From assembly GCF_004005945.1 (NCBI RefSeq), contig NZ_SACS01000010.1:98148-162147 (forward strand): a stretch of DNA of 64,000 nucleotides, read 5' to 3'. Within the stretch, counting starts at the first letter, position 1; each line of letters starts with the position of its first letter. Source of the stretch: Rheinheimera riviphila. Its GTDB lineage: Bacteria; Pseudomonadota; Gammaproteobacteria; Enterobacterales; Alteromonadaceae. The notes beneath the pieces are model-generated. The model ran no database searches. It saw only the letters and a list, made by a program, of their open reading frames with translations, and had not been told where the DNA came from. The translations under genes were made by a program, and so were the position numbers. Of this stretch, positions 26,610 through 36,252 are shown one piece after another.

Positions 26610-27361
26610 TGTCAGCGCCGGCCCGGTTAACTCCATTGTGGCTCACACCTGACTGGCCAGCACCGGCCTCGGTGAAAGCGCTGTCGACCACCCGGCAAGG
26701 CGGGGTATCGACCGGCGTTTATGCCAGTCTGAATCTCGGCAGCCATGTCGGTGATGCTATTGCAGCTGTTGAGCAAAATCGGGCTTTATTGCAACAACAG
26801 GCCGCGCTGCCACAAGCACCGGCCTGGCTCAATCAGGTACATGGCACAGCAGTACTGGATTTAGCAAACTGGCAAGGCGAACTGGTTTCGGCAGATGCAG
26901 CCGTCAGCCAGCAAGCCGATAAGGTTTGTCTGGTGATGACTGCTGATTGTTTACCAGTGCTGTTTTGCAATCTGCAAGGTACTCAAGTAGCAGCGGCACA
27001 TGCCGGCTGGCGTGGCTTGTGTGACGGCGTGCTGGAGCAAACTTTGGCGCACTTTGCCAAGCCAGACGAGGTGATGGTGTGGTTTGGGCCAGCTATCGGT
27101 CCTGGCCAGTTTGAAGTGGGAAGCGAGGTTCGTACGGCATTTATGCAAAAAAATGCCGGTGCCAATCTGGCTTTTGTGCCACAAGGCGATGGTAAATATC
27201 TGGCCAATATCTATTTATTGGCACGGCAACGGTTGCTGGCGGCTGGGGTGACCCGGTTTTATGGCGGCGAGCACTGCACGGTCAGTGAATCAGAATTGTT
27301 TTTTTCCTATCGTCGCGACGGTCAGACCGGGCGGATGGCCAGCTGTATTTGGCTTGGTTGA
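26609..27361 (+). CDS. pgeF: Purine nucleoside phosphorylase YfiH/PgeF (laccase domain)
   Basis: A protein of the YfiH/LACC1 family, described as a polyphenol-oxidase-like purine nucleoside phosphorylase and linked in E. coli to peptidoglycan editing. Visible landmarks: STTRQGGVSTGVYASLNLG, the zinc-site residues in LVMTADCLPVLFC (Cys) and AAHAGWRGLCDG (His), and the C-terminal CTVSESELFFSYRRDGQTG. 250 residues matches the family. It is coupled to rluD. Confidence 0.93.
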   Translation: MSAPARLTPLWLTPDWPAPASVKALSTTRQGGVSTGVYASLNLGSHVGDAIAAVEQNRALLQQQAALPQAPAWLNQVHGTAVLDLANWQGELVSADAAVSQQADKVCLVMTADCLPVLFCNLQGTQVAAAHAGWRGLCDGVLEQTLAHFAKPDEVMVWFGPAIGPGQFEVGSEVRTAFMQKNAGANLAFVPQGDGKYLANIYLLARQRLLAAGVTRFYGGEHCTVSESELFFSYRRDGQTGRMASCIWLG

Positions 27362-27423
27362 GCCAACAACGTAGGGTTAAATTCACTATTTGTTGACGCA
27401 AGTCAATTTTTTGACGTTTGCTG

Positions 27424-27452
27424 CTTGAAATTGCAGCAAGCGCCCTCCATCT
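27424..27452 (+). promoter_or_regulatory. Sigma-32 heat-shock promoter of clpB
   Basis: The -35 CTTGAAA (27424-27430) is separated by 13 bases from CCTCCATCT (27444-27452), close to the sigma-32 consensus CTTGAAA-N13-17-CCCCATNT. It lies 35 bases before the clpB ATG. Confidence 0.85.
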
Positions 27453-27486
27453 TAGTTCCATCACACGCTGTTCGATGGAGTTAGTC

Positions 27487-30069
27487 ATGCGGTTAGAACG
27501 TTTTACCAGTAAATTTCAAGAAGCCATTGCGACCGCCCAGTCACTTGCCTTGGGGCGCGATCATCAATTTATCGAACCTGTACACCTGATGCATGCCTTA
27601 TTAAATCAGGATGGCGGCAGTGTGCGTGATTTACTGACAAAAATTGGCACCAATTTGCATGACTTGCGCTCAAAAGTATCACAAGCCATTGAGCGGTTAC
27701 CGAAAGTAGAAGGCAGTGAAGGCAATCTGCAACTGTCTGGCGGCACGATTAATTTATTGAATTTATGCGATAAATTAGCGCAGAAACGCAAAGACCAGTT
27801 TATCTCCAGCGAATTGTTTGTGCTGGCCGCCTGCGATGATAAAGGTGAACTGGGGGCTTTCTTAAAACAGCTGGCGATCACCAAAGAAGCGGTTGAAGCG
27901 GCGATTGTGCAATTGCGCGGCGGCCAGAAAGTTGATGATGCCAATGCCGAAGATACCCGTCAGGCTTTAACTAAATATACCATCGATTTAACCGCCCGCG
28001 CCGAAGCCGGCAAATTGGATCCGGTGATTGGCCGCGACGAAGAAATTCGCCGTTGTATTCAGGTGCTGCAACGTCGCACCAAAAATAATCCGGTACTTAT
28101 CGGCGAGCCAGGCGTGGGTAAAACCGCCATCGTCGAAGGGTTGGCGCTACGTATTGTCAACAATGAAGTGCCGGAAGGGCTGAAGAATAAACGGGTGTTG
28201 TCGCTCGATTTGGGCTCGTTACTGGCGGGTGCTAAATACCGCGGCGAGTTTGAAGAACGCCTCAAAGCCGTGTTATCGGAGCTGGCCAAAGAAGAAGGCC
28301 AGGTCATTTTGTTTATTGACGAAATTCATACCATGGTCGGCGCCGGTAAAGCCGATGGCGCGATGGACGCTGGCAATATGCTCAAACCTGCGCTGGCGCG
28401 GGGTGAGCTGCATTGTTTGGGCGCCACCACTCTAGATGAATATCGTAAATACATTGAAAAAGATGCGGCGCTGGAGCGGCGTTTTCAAAAAGTGTTAGTC
28501 GAAGAGCCGTCTGTCGAAGATACCATCGCCATTTTGCGTGGCCTGAAAGAACGTTATGAATTACACCATGGCGTCGACATCACCGATCCGGCGATTGTCG
28601 CGGCGGCCACCTTGTCACATCGTTATGTCAGCGATCGGCAACTGCCCGACAAAGCCATTGATTTAATTGATGAAGCAGCGTCCAGTATCCGGATGCAGAT
28701 GGATTCCAAACCCGAAGAGCTGGATAGGTTAGAACGGCGGATCATTCAACTGAAGCTGGAAGACAATGCGCTGGCCAAAGAAACCGATGATGCCAGCAAA
28801 AAACGCCGTGATTTTATTATCGAACAAATTAACGAACTGGACGCTAAATACAACGAGCTTGATGAGGTCTGGAGTTCGGAAAAAGCTGCGCTGCAAGGTA
28901 CTCAAAGTATCAAAGCCGATTTAGAGCAAGCCAGGCTCGATATGGAAGTGGCGCGCAGAGCAGGCGATTTAAACCGCATGTCGCAGCTGAAGTATGAGCG
29001 TATTCCGGTACTGGAAAAACGCCTCGACTTAGCGTCACAAGCCGAAATGCACGAAATGAAATTGCTGCGCAACAAAGTGACTGAAAACGAAATTGCTGAA
29101 GTGTTGTCCAAATCGACCGGTATTCCAGTCAGTAAAATGCTCGAAGGCGAGCGCGATAAGCTGCTGAAAATGGAGCAATCGCTGGCCAAGCGGGTGATTG
29201 GGCAAACTGAAGCGGTGCTTGCTGTTTCGAATGCCATTCGTCGTTCGCGTGCTGGATTATCGGATCCGAATAAACCCATTGGCTCGTTTTTGTTTTTAGG
29301 CCCGACCGGTGTGGGTAAAACCGAACTGACCAAAGCATTAGCGCATTTCCTGTTCGACAGTGAAGATGCGATGGTGCGCATCGACATGTCGGAATTTATG
29401 GAAAAACACGCTGTATCAAGACTGGTTGGCGCACCGCCGGGATATGTCGGTTATGAAGAGGGCGGATATTTAACCGAAGCGGTACGCCGGAAACCTTATT
29501 CGGTGATTTTGCTTGATGAAATTGAAAAAGCCCATCCGGATGTATTTAACATTTTGCTGCAGGTGCTGGATGACGGCCGGTTAACCGATGGCCAAGGTCG
29601 TACGGTTGATTTCAAAAACTCGGTGATTATTATGACCTCAAATCTGGGCTCGGACTTAATTCAGGAGCATTACCACGAGCAAAGTTATGAGCAGATGAAA
29701 TCGATGCTGATGGGGGTGTTAAGCCAGCAGTTCAGACCGGAATTCTTAAACCGGGTCGATGAAACTGTGGTGTTCCATCCGCTTGATCATGCGCAGATTA
29801 AAAACATTGCTGGTATACAGCTAAAACGCCTGCAACAAAGACTGGCCGAACGTCAGCTGGGGCTTGCGGTATCGGATGCGGCACTGGAAAAAATTGCCGC
29901 CGTTGGTTTTGATCCCTTGTTTGGAGCAAGGCCACTCAAACGTGCCATTCAGCAATATATCGAAAATACCCTGGCGCAATCCTTATTGCGCGGCGAAATT
30001 TTACCAGGTTCGGTGGTGCATATAGATGTGGTGCAGGAGCAGTTTGTGGTCAGTAGCCGTGTTGGTTAA
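27487..30069 (+). CDS. clpB: ATP-dependent disaggregase ClpB
   Basis: A Hsp100 chaperone that rescues aggregated protein with DnaK. The N-domain ([20 protein letters not shown]) is followed by NBD1 with Walker [10 protein letters not shown], the coiled-coil middle domain (about residues 405-525, rich in Glu/Lys/Arg) and NBD2 with Walker [10 protein letters not shown] and the [13 protein letters not shown] pore loop. The start is the ATG at 27487, with GGAG 7 bases upstream, giving 860 residues (E. coli 857). It has its own sigma-32 promoter. The stop codon lies inside an inverted repeat (30057-30081). Confidence 0.98.
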   Translation: MRLERFTSKFQEAIATAQSLALGRDHQFIEPVHLMHALLNQDGGSVRDLLTKIGTNLHDLRSKVSQAIERLPKVEGSEGNLQLSGGTINLLNLCDKLAQKRKDQFISSELFVLAACDDKGELGAFLKQLAITKEAVEAAIVQLRGGQKVDDANAEDTRQALTKYTIDLTARAEAGKLDPVIGRDEEIRRCIQVLQRRTKNNPVLIGEPGVGKTAIVEGLALRIVNNEVPEGLKNKRVLSLDLGSLLAGAKYRGEFEERLKAVLSELAKEEGQVILFIDEIHTMVGAGKADGAMDAGNMLKPALARGELHCLGATTLDEYRKYIEKDAALERRFQKVLVEEPSVEDTIAILRGLKERYELHHGVDITDPAIVAAATLSHRYVSDRQLPDKAIDLIDEAASSIRMQMDSKPEELDRLERRIIQLKLEDNALAKETDDASKKRRDFIIEQINELDAKYNELDEVWSSEKAALQGTQSIKADLEQARLDMEVARRAGDLNRMSQLKYERIPVLEKRLDLASQAEMHEMKLLRNKVTENEIAEVLSKSTGIPVSKMLEGERDKLLKMEQSLAKRVIGQTEAVLAVSNAIRRSRAGLSDPNKPIGSFLFLGPTGVGKTELTKALAHFLFDSEDAMVRIDMSEFMEKHAVSRLVGAPPGYVGYEEGGYLTEAVRRKPYSVILLDEIEKAHPDVFNILLQVLDDGRLTDGQGRTVDFKNSVIIMTSNLGSDLIQEHYHEQSYEQMKSMLMGVLSQQFRPEFLNRVDETVVFHPLDHAQIKNIAGIQLKRLQQRLAERQLGLAVSDAALEKIAAVGFDPLFGARPLKRAIQQYIENTLAQSLLRGEILPGSVVHIDVVQEQFVVSSRVG

Positions 30070-30081
30070 TAACCAACACGG
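30057..30081. terminator. Inverted repeat enclosing the clpB stop codon
   Basis: CCGTGTTGGTTA and TAACCAACACGG are perfectly complementary with a single-base loop, and the clpB stop lies in the centre. There is no T-run on either strand, so it is a stable 3' hairpin rather than a classical terminator. It separates clpB from the convergent DUF4124 gene. Confidence 0.55.
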
Positions 30082-30089
30082 CGGTATGT

Positions 30090-30515
30090 TCAGCGATATT
30101 TTCGGGTAGTCAGTGCCGTAGGCTTATCGCAGTAAAACTGAATTTGTTTTTCTGCGAGTTGCTTTTGCTGGTCGCGCTTGGTGTCATCCAGCAATTCTTT
30201 AGTGCCGTCTTCCATATCAAGGTAGACCGGCAATTCCTGTTGCAGGATCCGCAGATTGTCCTGCGCTTTGGTACAGCTTTGGGCATAGTCTGGCGAAGAT
30301 TTATTGGGACCTGGCGCTGGCATCGCAGCGGTGGGAGTGGCGGTCTTGGCGCCTAACACAATGGTCTGATAATCTACATTTGCTGGTGGCAGCTGGCTGA
30401 CATGCAGCACGTTGTTGCTGTCACGCCACTGATAAATGACTTGCTCGGCAAGTACCACAGGGCAATAAAGCCAGCCGCAGCACAGCGTCAATAATACTTT
30501 TAACCCTGTTTGCAT
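30090..30515 (-). CDS. DUF4124 domain periplasmic protein
   Basis: A 141-residue exported protein. The signal peptide MQTGLKVLLTLCCGWLYC ends near VVLAEQ, and a DUF4124-type segment follows at once (VIYQWRDSNNVLHVSQLPP). A Pro/Ala-rich linker then leads to a charged helical C-terminus. The start at 30515 has AGAGG 6 bases upstream; an in-frame ATG at 30551 would add 12 residues before the signal peptide. The function of the domain is unknown. Confidence 0.8.
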   Translation of the reverse strand: MQTGLKVLLTLCCGWLYCPVVLAEQVIYQWRDSNNVLHVSQLPPANVDYQTIVLGAKTATPTAAMPAPGPNKSSPDYAQSCTKAQDNLRILQQELPVYLDMEDGTKELLDDTKRDQQKQLAEKQIQFYCDKPTALTTRKYR

Positions 30516-30670
30516 AAGATACCTCTGCACAGTAGTGGCCGGTACTTCCATTCACAGCTTCCATTCACAACACTAAATTACAGCTTTAAATCAAGTGTAA
30601 CGAAGATTTGCTAAAAAGCTTGTGTGTGCTTAAAAAAGCGACGTTACGAGGGGGGAAGGGCGCTAGAACT

Positions 30671-30701
30671 CCAGCTTAAAATCAACATTATTTTAAGCTG
30701 G
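30671..30701. terminator. Hairpin downstream of the chemoreceptor gene
   Basis: CCAGCTTAAAAT and ATTTTAAGCTGG form a perfect 12-base stem with a 7-base loop. It lies between the stop of the chemoreceptor and the DUF4124 gene, both on the minus strand. No U-run follows. Confidence 0.5.
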
Positions 30702-30739
30702 ATGGGACTAAGATGAGGCTAGGTAAAAATTCTAAATCA

Positions 30740-32287
30740 TTAACTACTAAAGGTTTTCGCCAAATCAGTTAACTCAATGGCTTTATGATGCAGTTTATCG
30801 CTGTTATCCGAAACCAGGAGCATATTGTTGTTATTGTCTTGGGCAATCTCAGTAATATCATGCACATGGCTGGCGACCCGGTTGGCGACAGCAGTTTGTG
30901 ATTGAGTCGATTGGGCAATTTGATCCGAAGCGGCTTCAATTTGATTCACCATCAACACGATTTCATTCAGCTGTTGCTGGCTGATATCACTTTGCGAAAC
31001 ACAATGTTCCGCTTGCTGCCGACTTTGCATCATCACCTGACTCCAATTGAGCAAGGTTTTTTGAATTTCTCCGATCGACAGCTGGATTTGTTCCGTTGCT
31101 TTGTGGGTACGAGACGACAATGCCCGCACTTCGTCGGCAACCACGGCAAAGCCACGGCCATGTTCACCGGCTCTGGCGGCTTCAATGGCCGCGTTTAATG
31201 CCAGCAGGTTGGTTTGATTGGCTATCCCCTGGATTTCGGTCAGGACAGCCCCAATGCGCTGCGCTTCAACAGCCAGACCATCAGCGGTGCTGGCGGCACC
31301 TTCCACTTCTGCCGCCAGTTTTTTAACTGTGCCCGTGGTTAATTGCATCGCTTGTTGTGCTTGCTGACAAATTTGATGGGTGGTTGCCACCTGTGCGGTC
31401 GTCTCGTCGGTGTGGACAGATATTTGCGCCACGCTCTGTAGTAACTCGCTGCTCGCCTGCTCAATCTGGGTTAATTGTTGCTGTTGTCTGGCGATGCCGC
31501 CGGTGGTTTGGGCGACGGCTTCGGATAAGGTATCCGCGATGAAGCTCAACTGCGAAGTACTGTCGCCGGTGCGGCCCAGCACAGTCTGTAGTTTGGCTTG
31601 TTGTAGCTGCTGCGCAAAATCAGCAATGCCAAAGGGGCCGCTACCCGCGTAAATAAAACGGCTGATGGAGTCACCCTGCTGCTGTTGCTGGTGTAACTTT
31701 GCTGGTGTGACCAATAATTCATCATAAAAGCAGCATAAAAACAGCAACGGAAGTAATAAAGCCAGCACAAACCAGCCAGAAATCCAGACACTCGCTGCGG
31801 CGACTAAAGCTAAAGTTGCCGTGATGGCGATGCCGCGGCGGAGACCCTGATTTAACCGCCAGCCACCGAGCGCTTTGCCTTGTGCTATTTGTTGGTAACA
31901 ATGTTCGGCGCGATTGATCAGATTGCGCTCAGGCGATCTTCTGACCGACTGGAAACCAACAAGTTGGTGTTTTTGATAGATCGGTGTGACAAAGGCATCG
32001 ACCCAATAATAACGGCCATCTTTACAGCGATTTTTCACCATGCCACGCCAGGATTTTTTCTGTTGTAAATTTTGCCATAAATCAGCAAAAGCGGCTTTGG
32101 GCATGTCCGGATGTCGCACCAGATTATGGTTTTTGCCAACCAACTCGTCGCTGGAGTAGCCGGAAACCTGGCAAAACGCCGCATTGGCGTAAGTAATCAC
32201 GCCTCGGGTGTCGGTGGTGGAAATCAGTTCAGCGTCTGCGGGAAAGGTAACTTCGGCGTTAACAATTGCTTGATTATGACGGTTCAT
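30740..32287 (-). CDS. Aer-like PAS-containing methyl-accepting chemotaxis protein
   Basis: 515 residues. An N-terminal PAS domain of the Aer type (about residues 15-115; [37 protein letters not shown], then [17 protein letters not shown]) probably senses redox or energy state through a flavin. Two hydrophobic segments follow (about 150-190), with no large periplasmic domain, then a cytoplasmic signalling region with the hairpin tip [20 protein letters not shown] and [20 protein letters not shown] that binds CheA/CheW. It is an energy-taxis receptor by architecture. No other chemotaxis gene is nearby. Confidence 0.93.
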   Translation of the reverse strand: MNRHNQAIVNAEVTFPADAELISTTDTRGVITYANAAFCQVSGYSSDELVGKNHNLVRHPDMPKAAFADLWQNLQQKKSWRGMVKNRCKDGRYYWVDAFVTPIYQKHQLVGFQSVRRSPERNLINRAEHCYQQIAQGKALGGWRLNQGLRRGIAITATLALVAAASVWISGWFVLALLLPLLFLCCFYDELLVTPAKLHQQQQQGDSISRFIYAGSGPFGIADFAQQLQQAKLQTVLGRTGDSTSQLSFIADTLSEAVAQTTGGIARQQQQLTQIEQASSELLQSVAQISVHTDETTAQVATTHQICQQAQQAMQLTTGTVKKLAAEVEGAASTADGLAVEAQRIGAVLTEIQGIANQTNLLALNAAIEAARAGEHGRGFAVVADEVRALSSRTHKATEQIQLSIGEIQKTLLNWSQVMMQSRQQAEHCVSQSDISQQQLNEIVLMVNQIEAASDQIAQSTQSQTAVANRVASHVHDITEIAQDNNNNMLLVSDNSDKLHHKAIELTDLAKTFSS

Positions 32288-32371
32288 GCTGCCCCATTGG
32301 ACTTTAAAATGGCTGGTGTTACAGTAGTTTACTACAGGATTATAATTTCTCCTCAGAGAAAATAGGTACAG

Positions 32372-32818
32372 ATGATGTCGTTAGCAGCCATTATGACTAA
32401 AAAAGTGCGGGTAACGACCGAAGACGCCACCTTGGCCAGTCTGCGCACTTTATTTACCGATGCCAGATTTCAGCATGTACCGGTTATCGACAGTATGCAT
32501 CGGTTGGTAGGTATTGTTTCGGTGAAAGATTATTTTAAGGCGCTAAGTCCGGTGATGGATTCGGCCTCAGAGCATACGATTGAGCTCTATATACAAAGTC
32601 GCAAAGTTCGACAGGTGATGACGTCACCTGTCATCAGTGTGTCACAGGATCTTGGCATTTTGCAGGCGGCGGCGTTGTTGGTCGAACGGAATATCAGCTG
32701 CTTACCTGTGGTTGATCAGCAACAGCGATTAATTGGCATTGTATCGTGGAAAGACATTATGCGTCGCATTGTGCAGTCGCAGCAAAAACGGCTACAGCAA
32801 ACAGAAGAAGAGGAATAA
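32372..32818 (+). CDS. CBS-pair domain protein
   Basis: 148 residues consisting almost only of two CBS motifs ([20 protein letters not shown] and [20 protein letters not shown]; then [20 protein letters not shown] and [20 protein letters not shown]), which usually bind adenosine nucleotides. The tail is charged (QQTEEEE). It is divergent from the chemoreceptor. No regulated partner domain is fused; the target is unknown. Confidence 0.88.
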   Translation: MMSLAAIMTKKVRVTTEDATLASLRTLFTDARFQHVPVIDSMHRLVGIVSVKDYFKALSPVMDSASEHTIELYIQSRKVRQVMTSPVISVSQDLGILQAAALLVERNISCLPVVDQQQRLIGIVSWKDIMRRIVQSQQKRLQQTEEEE

Positions 32819-32904
32819 TCGCTTCAATTCATACTGTTAAGAATTAGGCCTTGTTTTTTTTCAGCAGTCGCCCAATGATCCTGTCACTGGGTCCTTATTA
32901 AGGA

Positions 32905-34506
32905 ATGCACTTGAGTCAGCTTTTTTCTGAACGTATCGCGGCGCTGCAAGCAGCATCATGGAATTCAACGATTGTCGGGATCCGTCGCGGCATTGAGCGC
33001 GAAACCTTGCGGATCAAACCGGACGGTCGCTTGTCGCAACTTGATCATCCGCAGGCGTTAGGGTCGGCGTTAACTCATCCGTTGATCACCACTGATTTTT
33101 CAGAATCGCTGCTGGAATTTATTACTCCGGCGCAATCTGATATCGAAGTGACCGTGGCACAGTTGACCGATATTCACAAATTCGCCCTGAGTAAACTGGC
33201 CAACGAGCAGCTTGGCGCTGGCAGTATGCCGTGTTTTATTGAGCATCAGGATGAAATCCGGCTGGCCTATTACGGTACTTCCAATGTCGGACGGATGAAA
33301 ACGGTCTACCGGCAAGGCTTAAAAAATCGCTATGGCAGCATGATGCAGGCGATTAGCGGCGTGCATTTTAATTTCTCCATTCCGAACGAATTTTGGCAAC
33401 ATTATCAGCAGCTGCTCGGTGATCAGTCGGATTTAGCAGATTTTATTTCAGCGCAATATTTGGGATTAATTCGCAACTACAAAAGATATGTCTGGCTGAT
33501 TGTGTACCTGTTTGGTGCATCGCCGGCCATGTGTAAGTCTTTTTTACAAGGCCGCCAAAGTAAATATGCCTTTGAGACTTTGGGTAAAGGCACTTTGTAT
33601 TTGCCTTATGCCACCAGTTTGCGGATGAGCGATTTGGGTTATACCAATAGCGCGCAATCAGCGTTAAACGTCAGCTATAACAATTTACCGGATTATATCA
33701 AAGGCTTGCAGCAGGCGATTACCACGCCATCGGCCGAATATCAGGACATTGGTGTCAAAGTTGATGGCAATTATCAGCAGCTCAACACCAATATTTTGCA
33801 AATTGAAAATGAGTTTTACTCGACCATCCGGCCAAAACGCACCACCCAAAGTGGCGAGCGGCCAACTTGCGCACTGGCCAAACGTGGCGTTGAGTACATT
33901 GAAGTGCGGGCGCTGGATGTGAATCCGTTTAGCGCTGTTGGCATCAGCGCTGAACAAATGCGCTTTTTAGATTTATTCTTGCTGTACTGTTTACTGCAAC
34001 AAAGCCCAACTATGTCGGCAGAGCAGCAGGAAGTTGCCGATCAGAATTTACGCAAAGTGGTCACCGATGGCCGACGGCTGAATCTGGATTTGCAGGACGG
34101 CGCTCACCCGCGTTTGATGCAGGACTGGGCAGAACAGCTGTTCGCCGAGTTAATGCCAATCGCGCATTGGCTGGACGGTGCTTATGGTGGCGATCAGTAT
34201 CAGAGCGTCCTGAAGCATTTTTATTTAAGTCTGCTCGACCCTGGTAAAACCTTTTCCGGTCAGCTGTTGGCAAAACTCAAAGCCAGTCAGCAGGACAATT
34301 CGCAGTTTAGTCTGGCGTTGGCAACCCAACATCAGCAAACCTTATTCGCAGGCGAGTACCAGTTTTATACTGAAGCTGAATTTTTGCAGATGACGACAGA
34401 TTCGCTTGGTGCGCAGCAGCAAATAGAGCAGCAGGATACACTCAGTTTTGATAGTTATCTTGCACAGTATTTTGTCGAAAACGCGGCGAAACTTTGCGAT
34501 AAATAG
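32905..34506 (+). CDS. gshA: Glutamate--cysteine ligase
   Basis: The first step of glutathione synthesis. GIRRGIERETLRI, ITTDFSESLLEFITPA, SGVHFNFSIPNEFW and YSTIRPKRTTQSGERP are typical of the proteobacterial GshA class. 533 residues (E. coli 518). The ATG at 32905 directly abuts its AAGGA, so the TTG two codons later (32911), with AAGGA 6 bases upstream, is more likely the real start. A terminator follows at 34561. Confidence 0.95.
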   Translation: MHLSQLFSERIAALQAASWNSTIVGIRRGIERETLRIKPDGRLSQLDHPQALGSALTHPLITTDFSESLLEFITPAQSDIEVTVAQLTDIHKFALSKLANEQLGAGSMPCFIEHQDEIRLAYYGTSNVGRMKTVYRQGLKNRYGSMMQAISGVHFNFSIPNEFWQHYQQLLGDQSDLADFISAQYLGLIRNYKRYVWLIVYLFGASPAMCKSFLQGRQSKYAFETLGKGTLYLPYATSLRMSDLGYTNSAQSALNVSYNNLPDYIKGLQQAITTPSAEYQDIGVKVDGNYQQLNTNILQIENEFYSTIRPKRTTQSGERPTCALAKRGVEYIEVRALDVNPFSAVGISAEQMRFLDLFLLYCLLQQSPTMSAEQQEVADQNLRKVVTDGRRLNLDLQDGAHPRLMQDWAEQLFAELMPIAHWLDGAYGGDQYQSVLKHFYLSLLDPGKTFSGQLLAKLKASQQDNSQFSLALATQHQQTLFAGEYQFYTEAEFLQMTTDSLGAQQQIEQQDTLSFDSYLAQYFVENAAKLCDK

Positions 34507-34560
34507 CTTGGTATTATTTTAAGTTACTTTTTAAGTTATTTTTTTAAGTCACTTTGTCAG

Positions 34561-34586
34561 AAGGCGCCGTTGGTGCCTTTTTTTTT
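34561..34586 (+). terminator. Rho-independent terminator after gshA
   Basis: AAGGCGCC-GTT-GGTGCCTT followed by a run of T residues; an 8-pair stem with one G/T pair. Confidence 0.85.
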
Positions 34587-34658
34587 CGCTGGCATTAAGG
34601 TGTGATAGGCATCGGCGAGTGGTTGACGACGTTTCGGTCTGGTCGGACTCTTACAAGC

Positions 34659-34683
34659 AAAAAAACGGCCACATCGGTGGCCG
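34659..34683 (-). terminator. Minus-strand terminator upstream of the small ORF
   Basis: Read on the minus strand, CGGCCACCGATGTGGCCG forms a 7-pair stem followed by TTTTTTT. No annotated minus-strand gene ends here: yfjD stops at 34920. It may stop read-through from yfjD or end an unrecognised antisense transcript over 34684-34919. Confidence 0.7.
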
Positions 34684-34710
34684 CAAACTAAGGATAGGGA
34701 GAATCCAGGG

Positions 34711-34809
34711 ATGAAAACAAAAACTTGGTTGAATCCATTCACAAGGTTAGTCGCTGGCAACTTGCAAAAGTTCAGGATTTTTTTAAAAATTTTTAATTTA
34801 TTTTTTTAA
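34711..34809 (+). CDS. Candidate small protein, 32 residues, basic and hydrophobic
   Basis: An ATG with GGGAG 9 bases upstream opens a 32-codon frame: MKTKTWLNPFTRLVAGNL, then a Lys/Arg/Phe-rich C-terminal half ending NLFF. It has seven basic and no acidic residues and an aromatic, amphipathic tail. It is too short for normal ORF calling. The surrounding 34507-34919 is otherwise non-coding and AT-rich. No family recognised. It could be a membrane-active peptide (type I toxin-like), a small regulatory protein, or chance. Confidence 0.45.
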   Translation: MKTKTWLNPFTRLVAGNLQKFRIFLKIFNLFF

Positions 34810-34868
34810 ATGTCTAAATAATTGAATATTATGGATAAAAAGCGAGCGTTCCAGCCATTGAAGATATA

Positions 34869-34893
34869 AATGACAGCCTGTTGTGCTGTCATT
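34869..34893. repeat. Inverted repeat downstream of yfjD
   Basis: AATGACAGC and GCTGTCATT are perfectly complementary with a 7-base loop. No T-run follows on either strand. It lies 26 bases past the yfjD stop and may act as its terminator or as a transcript-end stabiliser. Confidence 0.5.
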
Positions 34894-34919
34894 GATTAAG
34901 ACTTTTAACGCAGAGCACA

Positions 34920-36188
34920 TCAACTGCCCGCTTTTAAATGGGGCAATATCCGTACGGTTTTAATCATATTGTCCTGTACTTCAACAATTTCCAGCGGGTA
35001 ACCCAGCAGTTTTAAGCTGACATTGGCTTGCGGAATTTCTTCCAGATATTCCAGCACCAGCCCGTTCAGTGTTTTTGGGCCGTCGGTTGGCAGATTCAGG
35101 TGCATTTCACGGTTGAGATCGCGCAGGTTGATGCCGCCGTCGACCAAAAAGGATCCATCCGCTTGCGCGATGATGTCTTCACTGTTTTGCTCAGCAATAT
35201 GAGTGGTAAATTCACCGACCACTTCTTCCAGAATATCTTCCAGAGTGACCAGCCCCTGAATATCCCCATATTCATCAACCACTAAGCCAATCCGCTCTTT
35301 CGAGCTTTGGAACTTCACCAGCTGGGTATTGAGCGGGGTACCTTCCGGGATAAAATAGATGTCGTTGACTGAACGCAGCAAGGTCGCTTTGGTTAATTGT
35401 TCTTTGAGTACCAACCGCATCACATCACGGGTATGCAAAAAGCCCAGCGCGTCGTCAATGCTGTCGCGGTACAGCAATATCCGGCTATGTTGGGTGTTGG
35501 CTAACTGACGGACGATATCTTTCCATTCGTCGTTAATATCGATACCAATCAGTTCGTTACGCGGGATCATAATGTCTTCGACGGTGGCATTTTCTAAATC
35601 GAGGACACCGACCAGCATATTCTGGTGTTGTGGCAATAAAGCGCCGGCTTCATGTACCACGGTGCGCAATTCTTCAGAGCTTAAACTATGGCCACGATGA
35701 TGTTCAGTGCTGATACCCAACATTTTCAACAGGTTGTTACAAATCCAGTTGATCAGCCACACCAATGGGTACATCACTCTCATCAACGGCTTGAGTACAA
35801 TGGTGCTTGGAAACACCACACGTTCCGGATGGAGTGCAGCAAGTCTCTTTGGCGTGACTTCGCCAAAAATCAGAATAATCAGGGTCAACACGATGGTCGC
35901 CACGGCAATCCCAAAATCGCCATACAAGCGCATCCCAATCACGGTGCCGATGGCCGAAGCTGCGATATTGACCAGATTGTTACCGACCAGAATGAAGCCG
36001 ATTAACCGGTCGCGGCGACTTAATAGTTCAGTGACCCGTTTAGCACCTGGATGATTTTCGTTGGCAAGATGTTTCAGCCGGTAGGGGTTAACCGACATCA
36101 TCCCTGTTTCTGTGGCAGAGAAATAAGCAGAGCAGAACACCAGAACACCGAGGATGATAAACAAGGTGCTGGTCGATATTTCGTCCAA
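34920..36188 (-). CDS. yfjD: CNNM/CorC-family membrane protein YfjD
   Basis: 422 residues: an N-terminal CNNM (DUF21) membrane domain with about four helices (FSATETGMMSVNPYRLKHLA, then the hydrophobic GIAVATIVLTLIILIFGEVTPKRLA), a central CBS pair (about 205-325; IMIPRNELIGIDI, then IGLVVDEYGDIQGLVTLEDI), and a C-terminal CorC_HlyC domain. This family is linked to magnesium/cobalt efflux or resistance; transport is inferred. The start is TTG with AAAGG 9 bases upstream. The order yfjD-ypjD/ffh is as in E. coli. Confidence 0.92.
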   Translation of the reverse strand: MDEISTSTLFIILGVLVFCSAYFSATETGMMSVNPYRLKHLANENHPGAKRVTELLSRRDRLIGFILVGNNLVNIAASAIGTVIGMRLYGDFGIAVATIVLTLIILIFGEVTPKRLAALHPERVVFPSTIVLKPLMRVMYPLVWLINWICNNLLKMLGISTEHHRGHSLSSEELRTVVHEAGALLPQHQNMLVGVLDLENATVEDIMIPRNELIGIDINDEWKDIVRQLANTQHSRILLYRDSIDDALGFLHTRDVMRLVLKEQLTKATLLRSVNDIYFIPEGTPLNTQLVKFQSSKERIGLVVDEYGDIQGLVTLEDILEEVVGEFTTHIAEQNSEDIIAQADGSFLVDGGINLRDLNREMHLNLPTDGPKTLNGLVLEYLEEIPQANVSLKLLGYPLEIVEVQDNMIKTVRILPHLKAGS

Positions 36189-36252
36189 GAGTGTTAACCT
36201 TTATTGCCCGTAGGCCTTATTTAATAAGCGAAAGCGCAGTGCTAGTCAAGAA

